Below are positions 54,955 to 64,000 of a stretch of 64,000 nucleotides of DNA, piece after piece. The stretch is taken from positions 64,329,254 through 64,393,253 of the forward strand of contig OZ038488.1 in NCBI GenBank assembly GCA_964036315.1, written 5' to 3'. Both the position numbers and the translations under genes were made by a program. The first letter of the stretch is position 1; each line of letters starts with the position of its first letter. The notes under the pieces are model-generated. The model worked only from the letters and a program-made list of their open reading frames with translations, was not told the DNA's origin and did not search any database. The DNA is from Acanthosepion esculentum (Eukaryota > Mollusca > Cephalopoda > Sepiida > Sepiidae).

Positions 54955-55090
54955 AGTTCTCCACTGCTTCAACCGGGTATTGAACTGACACTCTTTGGGT
55001 CCTGTCACTGGATCTAACTAACGCCTGGTTCAACTTTCTTTGAGGACACATGGTGCAGTGGATAAAGGCGTTAGTTAGATCCAGTGCCTA
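54955..55090. repeat. inverted tRNA-like repeats (SINE heads head-to-head)
   Basis: CACTGGATCTAACTAACGCC (55007-55026) and its exact inverse (55066-55085) enclose a box A-like ATGGTGCAGTGGATAAAGGC. Could fold into a 20-bp stem. 55091-55345 unrecognised. Confidence 0.65.
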
Positions 55091-55348
55091 TGTGACCTCC
55101 ATCTTCTGGCTTTCTCCTCTATTTTGGATAGGAGTCAAATTTAAATTTAATCTATATCAAAGGGAAAAAAAATTAGTAGGGGATTTGTGCCTAGCGGGGC
55201 TTTTCTTTGATCAAAATTAAATATACTTATCCAAGCACCCTGGATAATGTAGTTTCAGAATATATATGGTTATGGGAGTCTGTCTCCAAAATTCTAGGAG
55301 GAGTTCGATAACAAACAAACAGACAGAGACTACAACTTTATATATATA

Positions 55349-56000
55349 CGAGTTTCATTCAATAAATAGGTGAATTCTTACTCTTTTTTATTTTTTTTGT
55401 TTTACTTCTTTTTCACATGGATTTAATTTCTTTTGCAGATTAAAAAAAAAAACTTTGAGAGTTTTGGCGATTAACAAAGATGGCCGACCAAGAAGCATGC
55501 TCCAGGATTGAACAGCGGTCAGTTATCAAGTTTTTGGTTGCTGAAGGGTGCAAACCAGTTGAAATTCATAGGAGAATGTCAACTGTGTATGGTGCCACAT
55601 GTTTCAGCCAAAAGAATGTCTACAAGTAGGCTAAATTGTTTAAAGAAGGACGGAGCAGTATTGAGGATGAAGACAGGCCTGGGAGGCCTACAGAAGTGAG
55701 GTCTCCTGAGGTAATTGAATCAGTCAATGACCTCATTCAGTCTGACAGAAGGGTGACAGTGGATGACATTGCAAGGAATTTGAGCTTATCTGTTGGGACA
55801 AACGCAGGGGTAATCAGACAGAAAGAGTCGTCTTGCATCATGTCCAAATATTTTTACGCTGTGGGAATACGGAAGCTTTTGCACAGATGGGAAAAGTGTG
55901 TGACAGTGCTGGGAGACTACGTTGAAAAAAAAAAGTAAGCTTCTATCTGTATTAGAAGTTCTTATACCGAAAAATTCACCTTATTTATTGAATGACCCTC

Positions 56001-56001
<1 letters not shown>
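55349..56001 (+). mobile_element. internally deleted mariner element
   Basis: Inverted ends: TA-CGAGTTTCATTCAATAAATA and TATTTATTGAATGACCCTCG-TA. 653 bp, about half of a full mariner. TA lies on both sides, the right one continuing into (TA)n. Confidence 0.9.
55480..55938 (+). pseudogene. mariner transposase, N-terminus fused to C-terminus
   Basis: ATG at 55480 starts MADQEACSRIEQRSVIKFLV, the first helix-turn-helix of mariner transposases. TAG at 55627-55629 replaces a Trp codon (Y-K-W-A-K in relatives). It continues KEGRSSIEDEDRPGRPTEVR and RRVTVDDIARNLSLSVGT (second helix-turn-helix). It then joins directly, still in frame, to YFYAVGIRKLLHRWEKCV and LGDYVEK-stop, the family's C-terminus. 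The whole catalytic DDD core is deleted. 152 codons against roughly 345 usual. Confidence 0.9.
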
Positions 56002-56060
<59 letters not shown>

Positions 56061-56122
56061 ATGTACTGTATGTGGGACGTTGTGTGGGTCTCAAGCTGGC
56101 CTTAAATGTTATCGAAGGTATA

Positions 56123-56164
<42 letters not shown>

Positions 56165-56985
56165 CGTTATTTTTAGTGGGTACATGTATTTGTACACTAC
56201 AGGAAAAAAGGTTTTCGGCCATTCTGCATTACTTTAAAAAATACCATAAAATGATATATTTTTAAATAAATGACAAAAATTCAGTAACGACACTGTCTTT
56301 ACTTTTCTTTTGATAGAAAAATAAACACTTAACTATACAAAAATGATCACACAACAGCATCCTATTTTGTTTTCGTCAATAAAACCAACTTTAATTACTG
56401 CTTTACAAATTCTTGGCATTTTTCCAACATTTTTTTTTATTTAAGTACATTGCAGCATTCTTCAAGCGCTGAAAAAAGCTCACTCCAACTCTTTAGCTCT
56501 TCTCATTGAACCTCCTATCCAATTCATCCCATACTAATTCAATGAAAGTGATATCAGGAGATTGAGGCAGCAAAGTCATAATTTCCAATTTTTTATTCAA
56601 GGTAATTTTGACATAATAAAGGAGAGTGATTTGGATCGGTGTCTTATTGAAAGGTGATTTTTTTTCAATTAAGATTAAAACAGTTGGTACAGCATGTCAT
56701 TGCAAAATCGAATATTGTTCATTTTTCTGACAGAAGGGTGACAGTGGATGACATTGCAAGGAATTTGAGCTTATCTGTTGGGACAAACGCAGGGGTAATC
56801 AGACAGAAAGAGTCGTCTTGCATCATGTCCAAATATTTTTACGCTGTGGGAATACGGAAGCTTTTGCACAGATGGGAAAAGTGTGTGACAGTGCTGGGAG
56901 ACTACGTTGAAAAAAAAAAGTAAGCTTCTATCTGTATTAGAAGTTCTTATACCGAAAAATTCACCTTATTTATTGAATGACCCTC

Positions 56986-57037
<52 letters not shown>

Positions 57038-57099
57038 ATGTACTGTATGTGGGACGTTGTGTGGGTCTCAAGCTGGCCTTAAATGTTATCGAAGGTATA

Positions 57100-57135
<36 letters not shown>

Positions 57136-57699
57136 CGTTATTTTTAGTGGGTACATGTATTTGTACACTACAGGAAAAAAGGTTTTCGGCCATTCTGCAT
57201 TACTTTAAAAAATACCATAAAATGATATATTTTTAAATAAATGACAAAAATTCAGTAACGACACTGTCTTTACTTTTCTTTTGATAGAAAAATAAACACT
57301 TAACTATACAAAAATGATCACACAACAGCATCCTATTTTGTTTTCGTCAATAAAACCAACTTTAATTACTGCTTTACAAATTCTTGGCATTTTTCCAACA
57401 TTTTTTTTTATTTAAGTACATTGCAGCATTCTTCAAGCGCTGAAAAAAGCTCACTCCAACTCTTTAGCTCTTCTCATTGAACCTCCTATCCAATTCATCC
57501 CATACTAATTCAATGAAAGTGATATCAGGAGATTGAGGCAGCCAAGTCATAATTTCCAATTTTTTATTCAAGGTAATTTTGACATAATAAAGGAGAGTGA
57601 TTTGGATCGGTGTCTTATTGAAAGGTGATTTTTTTTCAATTAAGATTAAAACAGTTGGTACAGCATGTCATTGCAAAATCGAATATTGTTCATTTTTCA
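55741..57699. repeat. recent tandem duplication, unit about 985 bp
   Basis: 55741-56725 is repeated at 56726-57699. The copies differ almost only in the lengths of (TA)n and (ATT)n and in a rare base (CAGCAAAG at 56570, CAGCCAAG at 57540). The unit takes the 3' part of the mariner, its (TA)n and the C-terminal part of the Tc1 pseudogene. The junction TTTTTCTGACAG shows about 2 bp of microhomology. Confidence 0.95.
56360..56716 (-). pseudogene. Tc1-like transposase C-terminus, duplicated copy
   Basis: Minus strand within the first duplication unit. It encodes the same pieces as 57345-57700, including DITFIELVWDELDRRF and NVGKMPRICKAVIKVGF, in shifted frames. It has no upstream part because the duplication boundary cuts it. 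Confidence 0.8.
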
Positions 57700-58300
57700 T
57701 GACTCTTTTGACCTGTAACAAGTCTCCAGCACTCCCTCCCTAAAAGTATCCCTACTACCATAACAGAGCTACAACCTTAACTTAAATCCTTCAGTCTTTC
57801 TCCTGGCTTTCTTCTCACATACGCTCTCCTCTGACGACCAAAAAGTTTAAAACTGGACTCGTCTATCTACCACTCTTTCAATGCCTACTTCTTATGCATA
57901 TTTACCCATGACAGTCTTTTCTCCATATTCACCTTCCATACCAGGGGTTTCTTGATGGCTATGCACTTCTGAGCCCTGCTGACTTAAGCCAACTTTTCAC
58001 AGTTGAGAGCAACATTGGTTGCTGTCGAGAGGAAGTCTCTGCTGTCAATTTTGAAGCAGTTTTTCTTTTATTTCTCAATAATCAAGTGTATATCTTCAGT
58101 AATAGTTGTCACTTTTAGTGCTCCAATTGTTATTCTATCAACATTTGCGCCATTTTCTAATTGCGTTTGCAATGATTATTGCACCCATATATCTTAAACT
58201 TTTTGGCGATTTGTCTTTGAAAGTAGCTTTCTTTGAAATAAAATTTCTGTTTGTTCCCTTACCTCAATGCTTAGCGGCTTTGATTTTGTGCAAACTTGCT
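57170..58300 (-). pseudogene. Tc1-like transposon with degraded transposase
   Basis: Minus strand, 5' to 3': EVREQTEILFQRKLLSK near 58260 (N-terminal DNA-binding part), TVKSWLKSAGLRS near 58000, KCIAIKKPLV near 57965 (the A-V-K-K-P-L of Tc1), GDLLQVK near 57720, SPDITFIELVWDELDRRF near 57530 (S-P-D-x-x-x-I-E, with the third catalytic residue), and NVGKMPRICKAVIKVGF near 57395. Many stops and shifts. The 3' end lies at TACACTACAGGAAAAAAGG (57162). The 5' end is not found. Confidence 0.8.
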
Positions 58301-58806
58301 TCAAAATTAAAAATAAATAAATAAAAATTGTAGTAATGGCACAATCTTTTTCTCTTCAAACAGAGACAGCTACATATGTTTTGTTTACAACATTAGTCAG
58401 TGCTGAGTTAATATTTAGAACCTGTATTAATATTTAACTTAGTTGAAGATTTTGGTAATCTCAAAAAGTCTAATGAGGATTTAATGGTGAAAATAACGCA
58501 TAATGTTTTGTCATAATTTAGCCAAATGTATTGTGGATAGATAAATCTAATTTGAATATTCTGGTAATAAGAGAAGTCTGAAGAAAGACTAAAAAATAAA
58601 TGCAAATACATTGTTGTTACTGAAATTTTCTCTTTTACTTGAAAAAAAATCCCAAAGTATCTTATTTTAAGGCGTTTTTAAACAAATACAGGGTTCCCCA
58701 AAACTTTTTGTCGGTAGTGGAAAAGCAATACATGAGGTTTAAAATGAACTATTAATAATGAAAATATCTATATATATGATACCATTTAAGCATTAATATC
58801 ATTAGT

Positions 58807-58810
<4 letters not shown>

Positions 58811-58873
<63 letters not shown>
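58811..58873. repeat. (TA)n microsatellite
   Basis: TA run. 58300-58810 holds AT-rich sequence with TACAGGGTTCCCCAAAAC at 58687, perhaps a lone transposon end. Confidence 0.95.
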
Positions 58874-58880
<7 letters not shown>

Positions 58881-58894
58881 CACATTTTTGTTTT

Positions 58895-60170
58895 GCTTTT
58901 TGGGTCTCCATAAGTATTTTGTTACGCTTTTATTGTTTGTATATTTTTCTTTCGAATGGCATTCTGTGGTTATAATATATTTCTTTAAAAGTTTCTTTCC
59001 ATGGTGCCTATGTAAATTTTTTTGTATGTAATTTTTTTCGTTTGTATTAATGTTATTATTTACGATACCTTTGTATGTGATTGGTTAAACATCTATTGTT
59101 AATTTTCTTTGTTTCTGCAGCTACATTTAATGTTGTTATTTTGCTGTATGTTATTGTTGTTGTAATTGTTATTGGTTTTGTTGAGTAATTTTATTGTGCT
59201 TAGGTATTATTTTCTCCTTTTCTATCCATGCAGCTGTAACTAATTTTGACTGTAACTAATTTTTTATAATTTGCTGTTTTTAGGGAACTGTTCGTCATTT
59301 ATTTTGAAGAATATTTCCCTATTTTTCTTTTTATTGTATTGCTGGGGTGGGGGTGAAACAAATTATAATTCTTTTTTGTTGTTTTTGTTTGAATTGCTTT
59401 CGTTTTTGTATTCTAGTTTGTTTGAATATCCGCTGTTTCTTAGGGAAGATTCATGTTTTTCTTTTTTATTTTCATTGAATATTTTTAGGCTACGAGAATT
59501 TGTTGAATTTTTTTTATTTATAGATAGGGGTATTTGTTTAACAAAATTCTAACCACCCCTAATGTATTTAATGTATATTGGGTTGTATTTTGGTTTTCGT
59601 ATGGTTTGTGGGTTCCATTGCTTAGGTTTAATATTATATCTAAGAAATTTAATATTTTTTTATTTGATTTTAGATCTCTTGTAAATCCTAGAATTTTGAT
59701 GGTTTTTATTATTTTTTGGATTATTTTTCTATAGTTCTGCCATTGAAGTTTCTTAAAATTAATAGACCGTCGTCTCTGTATAGACCTATATCTTTTTTGT
59801 TTGTAATATTTGTTAATTTATTGATTATATAATTACCTATGATTTCGAAACACTATCGTAGCTACCCATTGTTACGTTAAATTTATTATTATTATAATTA
59901 TTGTTGTTGTTTTTGTTGTTGTTTTGGCTATTTTTTTATTGTGGTAAAATATTGATTTTTGGCAGTGTTTAATTATATTTATGTTCTCATTGGGGATAGT
60001 GATGTATTATTTTACTAAGTTTAATGCGTTGCTTAGTGTATGTTCATTAATAGATGGATCTTTTATAAGGGAGAGAGAAAGGGATTATATTAAATTTATC
60101 TTATCATAAAAAGCGTTGTATCTGCGAAACTTGATTGGAAGATAAGTCTTATGAACTTTTATTTCTTTCT
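58895..60170 (-). pseudogene. Penelope-like element: reverse transcriptase and GIY-YIG endonuclease region
   Basis: Minus strand, 5' to 3': SINEHTLSNALNLVK and ITIPNENINIIKHCQKSIFY near 60050-59950. Then NVTMGSYD near 59870. Then DIGLYRDDGLLILRN near 59795-59750, with the catalytic YRDD intact. Then KSNKKILNFLDIILNLSNGT and HKPYENQNT near 59680-59580. A KELYFVSPPPQQYNKKKNRE block lies near 59370, CSCRNKEN near 59120, and finally ETFKEIYYNH and KYLWRPKKQNK near 58990-58900. That last part matches the GIY-YIG domain (Y-I-G-x-T-x-x-T-F-K-x-R-x-x-N-H). At least six frame breaks or stops. The order RT then GIY-YIG is diagnostic of Penelope-like elements. Confidence 0.85.
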
Positions 60171-60209
60171 CTCCCCCCCTCTCTCTCTCTATATATATAT
60201 ATTAACACT

Positions 60210-60524
60210 TAATAATATTAACTTTGAACATGGACATAATATCTTGACCGTGTTTTGAAACAAAAAAATGAATCATTTTACAAAACATACATATAACAAA
60301 CTATTTCTAATTCTAACAGTTGAAATATAATCCTTGAAAATGGCTAAATGTATAACCGAAAGCGCTCGGATAAAAAGGACATTCGGGCAGCTTTTATATA
60401 ATTTATCATCTGAAAAGAAAAACTTTATTAGATCGCACGAGAAATTATATAAAAACTAAATAAAAGCACCTTGTCAGTCGTTTTTAATGAAATGTGCATG
60501 AAAGAAGGATTGCTGCCTAAATAC

Positions 60525-60535
<11 letters not shown>
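60210..60535 (+). mobile_element. Penelope-type element remnant, copy 3
   Basis: TAATATTAACTTTGAACATGG start as in the copies at 15600 and 26190. A decayed hammerhead-like block CC-TTGAAAA, GGCTA...AACC, GAAAGCGCTC-GGAT lies at 60333-60372, where ATCC and GGAT could pair as helix I. Then STLSVVFNEMCMKEGLLPKY is encoded. Lies head-to-head with the RT pseudogene to its left. Confidence 0.55.

Positions 60536-60615
<80 letters not shown>
60529..60615. repeat. (TA)n(GA)n microsatellite
   Basis: TA then GA repeats. Confidence 0.95.
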
Positions 60616-60844
60616 AAGAGAAAGAGAGATAGATAATTATAAAACTTTCAATATTTTAATACTTGATCTAATCAAGTACGCTTCACTGTAGAAAAAGTGG
60701 AGCATGAGCTTAACTAAGCCTGAGCGCCTTGTTCCTAGAAACCAAAATAACAATGATTTTTCCGAATTACTTGTAAAATCTCGATAAGTTGAAAATATCA
60801 ATTTTTATTCCATTTCCGTATTTTACAAATTTTACATTATCCTA

Positions 60845-60975
60845 CCTATCTCTCTTCTCTAAATAGATGGTATGAGAGGAATAGTAAGGAGAAAAACATT
60901 ACTTAAAGGAGAGGAAGTTGTGGAGTGCTATGATCGTACACCTCTTGCAAAGGCACGGTATATGAAAGAAGATTA
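60845..60975 (+). pseudogene. RTE-like LINE, last codons
   Basis: Plus strand encodes KLWSAMIVHLLQRHGI-stop near 60915-60963, the family's C-terminal signature. Upstream codons are scrambled. Confidence 0.65.
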
Positions 60976-61039
60976 CTTAAGGATTAAGTAGAGTTCCGTT
61001 ATTCAGCTTTGTTTCTGACTCAAAACCTTACAAACGAGG

Positions 61040-61270
61040 CAGTTGATGAGGCTCGAACCAACTTCACAAGGGAATTAGCCAGTCAAACAAGCGTGCTAAG
61101 CATGACGACACATTCTGAAAACACTAATTTTATCTTTTATTAAAATACTAATTTGTATCTTTTTCCATACTTACTGAATTTTAGTAACGAAACTCACCTC
61201 TCTGATAGTAGAAATTAGAACTTAAACCTAGCAACCTCCATTCCAATTCCACTCCATTACACGGACTTCA
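61040..61270 (-). mobile_element. SINE-like remnants, minus strand
   Basis: Reverse complement has ATGCTTAGCACGCTTG and GTTGGTTCGAGCCTCATC (box A/B-like), and further up GTCCGTGTAATGGAGTGG, a second head. Both decayed. Confidence 0.35.
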
Positions 61271-61325
61271 TTTTATCGGTGTTACGTATTTGCGAAGAAA
61301 TATTTTATTGAAAACGGTGTCTGTG

Positions 61326-61357
<32 letters not shown>
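61326..61357. repeat. (TA)n microsatellite
   Basis: TA run. 61360-61850 unrecognised, with an AGAGGGCGCTGTCTTG block at 61508 that might belong to an LTR. Confidence 0.95.
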
Positions 61358-61360
<3 letters not shown>

Positions 61361-61848
61361 GAAGAAAGAAAGAAGGCGTGTGTAAACAGTATGGCTCCAA
61401 TTGAAAGAGGTAAAATTATGAGGTATTAAAAAAGAAATGTGTGCGTTTCTCCAGCGAAGCTGGAAGAAACCAGCCAAGGTTATGACAGTGATATGTCATT
61501 CTGTTACCAGAGGGCGCTGTCTTGCTGTACCGCATAAATTCTATGTCGTTTGACATTTCTCATTTCAGTATAGTTACTTGCACACTGTTATTTGTCATAT
61601 AACAGATCTGTGCTCTTCCACACACACTCCTGCATTATTGACACACGCACGCCTAAATTCAAGGAGAAATCAATAAGTCCGTAGCACGACATGTAAGCTG
61701 AATTGTTTTTATCTGAAATGTTCACTGTATCCTATTCGATTCATACGATTAATGTTCACTGCTGAATTAAGTGCATTGACAAAAAATGAGATCATGTTAA
61801 GAAATAAACGTTTTGTGCAAAATAAACACATTTTATCATTAGACGACA

Positions 61849-61849
<1 letters not shown>

Positions 61850-61892
<43 letters not shown>
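61850..61892. repeat. (CT)n microsatellite
   Basis: CT run. 61893-62745 is unrecognised. Confidence 0.95.
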
Positions 61893-61893
<1 letters not shown>

Positions 61894-62749
61894 AAATTAG
61901 TAAATACTAAAATACTTCAAATATATTGATGTATTGATCAGTTATAACATATTTAGTATAGGAAATAAGGAAATTTAACATAGAATAAGCTGTGCTAACA
62001 AATAGCTTCGTAAGATCAAAATGGATGCCATACATGGCGCCAAATTAACTAAACTGCCAGCTGTATACAATCGTTTTCTCAAATCAATTATTTAAAAAAA
62101 ACTTCGGGCAAAAGAAGGTCATAGCAAGGACCATTCTTCTTGGAACCTTCTGGACTCTGGCGCTACCGGATCACAAAGAACTGTATCAAATAACAGAAAC
62201 CACGACTTTCAATAACAGCAACAACTAAAATGGATAACACATGTAACACAACGAGAAAATGATGAGATAATCAAGATGATGACGTCCCACACCACTTCGA
62301 ACAAAAGGTTAAGAAACCCCTATCAATACTGTAAAGAGTTAAAACAGTTTCTGGGCTTGAGAAACTTATTTTCCTGAAAAAATGTTTGTCATGTAATGAA
62401 ACGGCTAATATTACTATTACTATATAAACAGAGAAAGATGGCGGATACGTTAAAGCACCGCTCATATGTGAACCCAAAGTTAAATCGAAATTTGTTTGAG
62501 AAAACAATTACCGAATTTGAAAAACAAAAAAAATCTTAAAAAAACATTGATTCGTACAAAGTCGGAAAAGTTTTATGACTTCATTGATCATTATAGAAAG
62601 GTTTATACTTTATTTTGTGTGATATATCTTTAGACAATGTAAACCTTTCTCAACTGCTATGTTTTTATATAAGGATTCTATATCTAAGCTTGTCAGGACT
62701 TTATTTTTCATATTTGTTTTCCAATTTTTTTATGAGATCGCCAGAATTT

Positions 62750-63181
62750 TTAAGGCTGATTGTTACTAAAAGTGGCCTTAAAATCGTTTGCAAAAAAACG
62801 CGCCTGGTATAAAAAAGAAAAGCTACCATTGACCACGCCAAAAACCGGTCTGCATCCGAAAAAAGAAGTAGTTTTTTCCCAATAAGAGAATTTTGTAGGG
62901 ATCAAAATAAGGAGTAATCCAAGGCCGAAAAGTGAGGTGCCGTAGCAATTTCCACCGGCTCTGCAAAGAGATTTGAGGTCTAGTGTTGTCTTGATGAAAG
63001 ACGACACCCTTCCGATTGAACAATTTCTGACGTTTTTCATCAATGTTAATCGAGTAATTCGGAACAGTACTTCTCTGGATGCAACGCCTGATTTCGCAGA
63101 AGGGACACCTAATAAATATTGTCCTTCCAATCTCATCAGATACACAACAATCATAGCAACATCTGCAACCTTTGTCAACAA
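62750..63181 (-). pseudogene. mariner-like transposase, catalytic-core fragment
   Basis: Minus strand: YLMRLEGQYLLGVPSAKSG near 63140-63085 (the region between the first and second catalytic residues), a short shifted stretch, then LFNRKGVVFHQDNTRPQISL (63025-62965) with the H-Q-D-N-x-R-P-H motif of mariners holding the second Asp (the His after P reads Gln). Then WKLLRHLTFRPWI and a Y-F-D-P-Y-K remnant of the Y-S-P-D-L-A-P-x-D-Y block. Frameshifts on both sides. A different copy from the element at 55349. Confidence 0.8.
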
Positions 63182-63189
63182 GAAAAGTT

Positions 63190-63565
63190 AGCTATAACAT
63201 TTCCAAACCAAAAAACCTTTTGAATGAGAGATCGGAAATTATGACCCGTTGTGTTCATAATAAAGGTTCCTTTTATAAATATTTTTATTCATATGAAATG
63301 GGTTGAAAAGAAAGTTTGTATATTTCATTTAACCCCCAACCGATACATTTCCAATACACTTGCTTTTTCCTCCTCTTCTTCCTCCTCCTCCTCACCTTCT
63401 ACTTCACATCACATTATGTGCACATTTATTTATTTTTATAAATAATAGCGTTCATAATTTTTTTTTAAATTTTCTTTGTTTTTCTTTAATAAAGCGTTAA
63501 GAAATCAATTGACCGAAATCACTTGAAACCAAGGTAGCGGACTCGGCAGATTTCCTAATTTATTA
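63190..63565. other. unrecognised stretch with TCC-rich run
   Basis: A short (TCC)n-like run at 63365-63395. No gene recognised. Confidence 0.4.
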
Positions 63566-63567
63566 TA

Positions 63568-63568
<1 letters not shown>

Positions 63569-63651
<83 letters not shown>
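63569..63651. repeat. (TA)n(GA)n microsatellite
   Basis: TA then GA repeats. 63652-64000 holds nothing I recognise. Confidence 0.95.
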
Positions 63652-63654
<3 letters not shown>

Positions 63655-64000
63655 TAGTGATGTCAAAAATAGTATGAAGCCAAAAATGATGACAGTGGGA
63701 TACTGAGAGAAAAGACATTTAAGGCAAGGAGTCTTTGCAATAAAGTGTTCGATATCAAAGACAGAACATTAATAGAATTAATATAAATAAAAGTCTGTCA
63801 CTTAGCTGATTGATGTTACCTTCAGCATTCCAACTCCACAGTTTCGTAAACGGACTCGTCCGTTCACTCTTCAATGGGTATCAGCAATTGACTGCTTATA
63901 TCTCTTAATTTTTCTTTTTTATGCAATTATCATTGGTGTAAATGTTTTCGTAATGTTTGTGTTCGTGTGTGCGTCTCAGAGACGAGTTTTGAGAAATAGG

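Overview
The window looks like a stretch of repeat-choked intergenic or intronic DNA from a cephalopod mollusc, most likely an octopus. The basis is the mixture of long (TA)n tracts, tRNA-derived SINEs, BovB/RTE-like LINE 3' fragments, Tc1/mariner debris and Penelope-like remnants. This is inference: no species-diagnostic gene is present. I found no host protein-coding gene, rRNA, true tRNA or CRISPR array. Every coding stretch I can recognise belongs to a mobile element, and nearly all are broken.

Layout. 0-4 kb: SINE pieces, a possible solo LTR and an RTE-like LINE tail with a 122-bp duplication. 4.3-6.1 kb: a 1.7-kb purine-rich minisatellite. 7.5-13 kb: LINE pieces, a MITE pair, SINEs and a hairpin MITE. 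15 kb: a 56-bp minisatellite. 16.7-17.5 kb: small inverted-repeat elements sitting in (TA)n. 17.8-19.8 and 27.7-33.1 kb: long inverted repeats of one unclassified family. 22-25.5 kb: Tc1 debris, then a cluster of foldback repeats carrying hammerhead-ribozyme-like sequence. 35.8-37.3 kb: a pyrimidine minisatellite. 37.6-40.3 kb: head-to-tail copies of an (AAT)n-tailed non-LTR retrotransposon with zinc-knuckle and endonuclease-like sequence, including nested insertions. 42-54 kb: at least three LINE families, a transposase pseudogene and more SINEs. 55.3-58.3 kb: a deleted mariner, a Tc1 pseudogene and a recent ~985-bp tandem duplication. 58.9-60.5 kb: a Penelope-like RT plus GIY-YIG pseudogene facing a second Penelope-type remnant. 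62.7-63.2 kb: a mariner pseudogene.

Three threads connect the elements. First, a TA-target MITE family (CAGTGTAACCCGG termini) occurs eight times, often inside (TA)n, and one copy has its empty site preserved in a sister repeat. Second, hammerhead-like motifs occur in at least five distinct repeat contexts; one at 25327-25379 has a complete textbook core with all three helices. Third, long inverted repeats (arms about 1.2-1.7 kb) repeat through the window without any recognisable transposase. These last two are the best candidates for something under-described.
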